Assembly (NCBI GenBank): GCA_023935145.1
Contig: CM043700.1
Coordinates: forward strand, 32,163,501 to 32,227,500
Origin: Bretschneidera sinensis
Lineage: Eukaryota; Streptophyta; Magnoliopsida; Brassicales; Akaniaceae
Direction: 5' to 3'
DNA length: 64,000 nucleotides
Shown here: in pieces, positions 61,515 through 64,000 of the stretch
How the letters are laid out: every line of letters starts with the position of its first letter
Numbering within the stretch: the stretch's first letter is position 1
Program-made: the position numbers and the translations under genes
Notes under the pieces: model-generated
The model's database searches: none
What the model was told of the DNA's origin: nothing
What the model saw: only the letters and a program-made list of their open reading frames with translations

Positions 61515-63850
61515 ATGTCTGAGACCAAAGCATCTTCTGAGGAAACCATATTGCATCAAGCATCTAGTGACCTGCAGAATATCCAAGTAGTACAGGTTCG
61601 AAGAAGGAAGATCCAAAGTTTGATGCGTGGGAAGAAGCGGATACCATGATCATGTCATGGTTATGGAACTCGATGAATCCTGAAATCAGCGACACCTGCA
61701 TGTTTTTGTCCACAGCTAAAGAGTTTTGGGATGCTGTTCGACAAGGCTCGTGATGTAGCACAGGTGTATGAAATTAAAGTCAAGATTGGTTCGATGAAAC
61801 AAGGTAGTAAATCTGTTACTGAGTATGCAAATTTACTGCAGAACCTGTGGCAAGAGCTTGACCATTATCAGTGCATTAAGACTAAATGCCCTAAAGATGC
61901 TGCAATCTTGAAGAGCTTTCCTCGCAAGACTAAATGCTGAGTTTGATCAAGTTAGGGTTAAGATTCTCGTCAAAGAAGAGGTACCATCTCTTCGGGCAGA
62001 GGAGAGTCGCAGGGGGGTTATGCTTGAAACTCAAGTCACGGAAGGTTCAACTATGGTGACAAAGACAGAACAGTCAATCCAAAAAAGTGGGAAGGCAGAT
62101 TTGTCAAGATCTTTTGGACAAGACAACAAAGATTCTCTCTGGTGTAACTACTGCAAGAAATCAAGGCATACTAGAGAGAAGTGTTGGAAATTGAATGGCA
62201 AGCCTACCACTGCAAGAAGAGAATGGGGATACCGAGGAGGACAACAGAGGAATCAAAGTCAGGCACACATGACTACAACTCAAGCAAACTCAGAAACAAC
62301 TCTAGACCAAGGAGAATTTAATAAAGAGGAGATTGAGAGACTCAGAGACTTGTTAGGGGCGTTAGGAAAGCCCAAAACCAGTGGTGCATGTTCCTTGGCG
62401 CTCTCAGGTAAGTCTGTTCTTTCTCATGGGCTAAATATCTCAGATAGATTCATCACAGACTCATGGATCATTGATTCGGGAGCTACTGATCACATGACCC
62501 CTTCTTCATCAAAGTTTAGCACTTATTCTCCGTGTCCAAGCAATAGAAAAGTTTCAGTTGCAGATGGTTCTTTCACCACGGTGGCAGGCATAGGGGATAT
62601 CCAAATTAATCCACTGTTTGTCCTTAAAAATGTCCTTCATGTTCCTAAGCTGTCCACTAATCTAGTATCTAAACAGAAGCTTACTCATGATATGAATTGT
62701 AACGTGACCTTTTATCCCACTTAATGTATATTTTAGGACCGGAGCACGGAGAAGAAGATTGGACTTGCTAAGGAGAAGGACGGACTCTACCACCTTGAAA
62801 CATCAAGTAATTCAAAAAGTGTCAAGGATAATCTACCTTTGTCATTTCTTTCCTTTTCCAATAAAGACACAATCTGGCTCAATCACCAACGCCTTGGTCA
62901 TCCTCCATTTGGAGTTTTGAAAACTATGTTTCCTTCTTTGTTTAAGGGATTTGATGGTGGGAATTTTCATTGTGATGTTTGTGAATTTGCCAAACATAAA
63001 CGTGTCTTTTCCAGTTAGCAATAAGAGAAGCTCTATTCCTTTTTATTTGATTCATAGTGACATATGGGGTCCTTCTATTATTCCAAATGTGACGGGTTCT
63101 AGGTGGTTTGTCTCTTTCATTGATGATTGCACTAGGGTTTCTTAGATTTTCCTACTCAAATTTAAATCAAATGTGAGTACTGTTTTTCCTAGCTTTCATA
63201 ATATGATCCAGAATCAATTCGGTGTGAAGATAAAAAAATTCCGATCGGACAATGCTAAGGATTACTTTAACGAAGTCTTGTCTCCTTATTTTCAAAAAGA
63301 GGGAATAATTCATGAATCCTCGTGTGTTAATACCCCACAACAAAATGGAGTTGTGGAAAGGAAAAATGACCATTTATTAGCTACAACTTGAGCGTTCTTA
63401 TTCCAACAAAACGTACCAAAATCATATTGGGGAGAGGCTGTTCTTACAGCCACTCACATCATAAATAGACTACCTTCTAGGGTTCTTGAGTTCAAAACAT
63501 CGATAAAATTACTCCCTCAGTTTTATCCTGATTTGAGTCTCACAAATAATCTCACATTACGAGTATTTGGCTGAACTTCCTTTGTCCATATCCGTAGTAA
63601 TAATAGAGGAAAGTTGGATCCTAGAGCAATCAAGTGTGTCTTTGTTGGATACTCATCAACCCAAAATGGATACAAGTGTTACCACCCGCCTACTAAAAGA
63701 TTCTTTGTTTCAACAGATTTTACTTTCGAAGAAGGGAAACCGTGCTTCACTCAACCTTATCTTCAGGGGGAGTACTCATTAGTGGAAGATAAGGATAGAG
63801 ATTTTTTTCTTGTTAGATTTGCCTTCCTCCTCGTCCAGGCCGTTCTCTAA
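61515..63850 (+). pseudogene. Copia gag-pol, defective, partial
   Basis: Gag starts MSETKASSEETILHQ at 61515. The frame is lost around 61597, and gag continues in EIKVKIGSMKQGSKSVTEYA (from 61770). A second break lies at about 61915-61940. The long frame 62020-62724 has the zinc knuckle CNYCKKSRHTREKC and protease WIIDSGATDHMTP (near 62465). After a stop at 62722 comes the pre-integrase motif LNHQRLGHP (near 62880) with HCDVCEFAKHKR. The integrase core follows (LIHSDIWGPS; FIDDCTRV; FRSDNAKDYF; NTPQQNGVVERKN) with stops near 63144 and 63389. It ends with IKCVFVGYSSTQNGYKCYHP. It cannot produce a functional polyprotein. Confidence 0.85.
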
Positions 63851-64000
63851 TCCTCAAACGACCACATCTCCCACATTTCTCTTATCTACCCATGAGTCTC
63901 AAACGCAGCCTTTGCAGCCAGTTCCTCCACCCTTGTCTGTCCATGAGCCTCAAACACAGCCTTTGCAACCAGTTCCTCCATCTTCTCACAACCCAGAAAT

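Larger units (their letters stand above)
61032..64000 (+). mobile_element. Ty1/copia element 2, 3' end off-window
   Basis: The 5' LTR is 61032-61292 and the primer binding site TGGTATCAGAGC is 61293-61304. Gag, protease and integrase follow in copia order, and the window ends before reverse transcriptase. The flank on the left is TAAAT (61027-61031), so a matching TAAAT should follow the 3' LTR. It inserted in the same orientation as, and just downstream of, the last visible HEN2-like exon. Confidence 0.85.

Overview
The window is nuclear DNA from a flowering plant, most likely a dicot. It is AT-rich. It has multi-exon genes with short U2-type introns, plant-specific gene families (OXS3-like, a plant RRM family, HEN2, a U2AF35-related RGH3/ZRSR2-type factor), and dense nested LTR retrotransposons with plant-type primer binding sites. 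I cannot name the species. No prokaryotic, organellar or CRISPR feature was found.

Region 1 (1-9800) is a transposon nest. A gag-only Ty3/gypsy-type element on the minus strand (1-4784, its 3' LTR lying left of the window) abuts an old, internally deleted gypsy element (about 4850-9170, minus). That old element was split by a roughly 2 kb solo LTR (5386-8605). The solo LTR is itself split by a second solo LTR (6513-7705), which has a perfect AATAA target duplication.

Region 2 (9800-16800) holds an intronless four-helix membrane protein gene (10496-11122, minus), a hAT-like MITE, a Helitron-like end pair, and a four-exon gene for a conserved 184-residue protein (14534-16673, minus) with one GC-AG intron.

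Region 3 (17400-30370) is a segmental duplication. The inferred unit is [3' flank - RRM gene - 5' flank - 178-bp satellite]. It appears three times in progressively decayed form: two intact RRM-protein genes (18493-19434 and 27756-28673, both minus) flank a middle copy that kept its flanks and lost the gene. The two satellite arrays hold about 11 and 15 monomers and share monomer variants in register.

Region 4 (31556-36091, minus) is an OXS3-like stress gene of two exons. Its 3.7 kb intron carries a tandem duplication and a MITE.

Region 5 (38571-52144, minus) is a large nine-exon gene for an RGH3/ZRSR2 (Urp)-like splicing factor. Its 6.7 kb intron 4 contains a LINE fragment that was later hit by a Ty1/copia element with a GGCAT target duplication. 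Intron 1 contains a LINE RNase H fragment, and intron 8 a SINE-like element.

Region 6 (52200-64000) has a long gene-poor stretch with an orphan promoter-like segment (54843-55095). It then has a decayed copy of the HEN2/MTR4 family exosome helicase gene (57412-60651, plus), which has lost its start codon and carries a nonsense codon and frameshifts. A second defective Ty1/copia element (61032 to beyond 64000, plus) follows.

The expressed genes are unrelated neighbours, although two concern nuclear RNA processing (RGH3-like, HEN2-like). All coordinates and splice sites come from reading the sequence by eye. Family names rest on recognised motifs, not on database searches.
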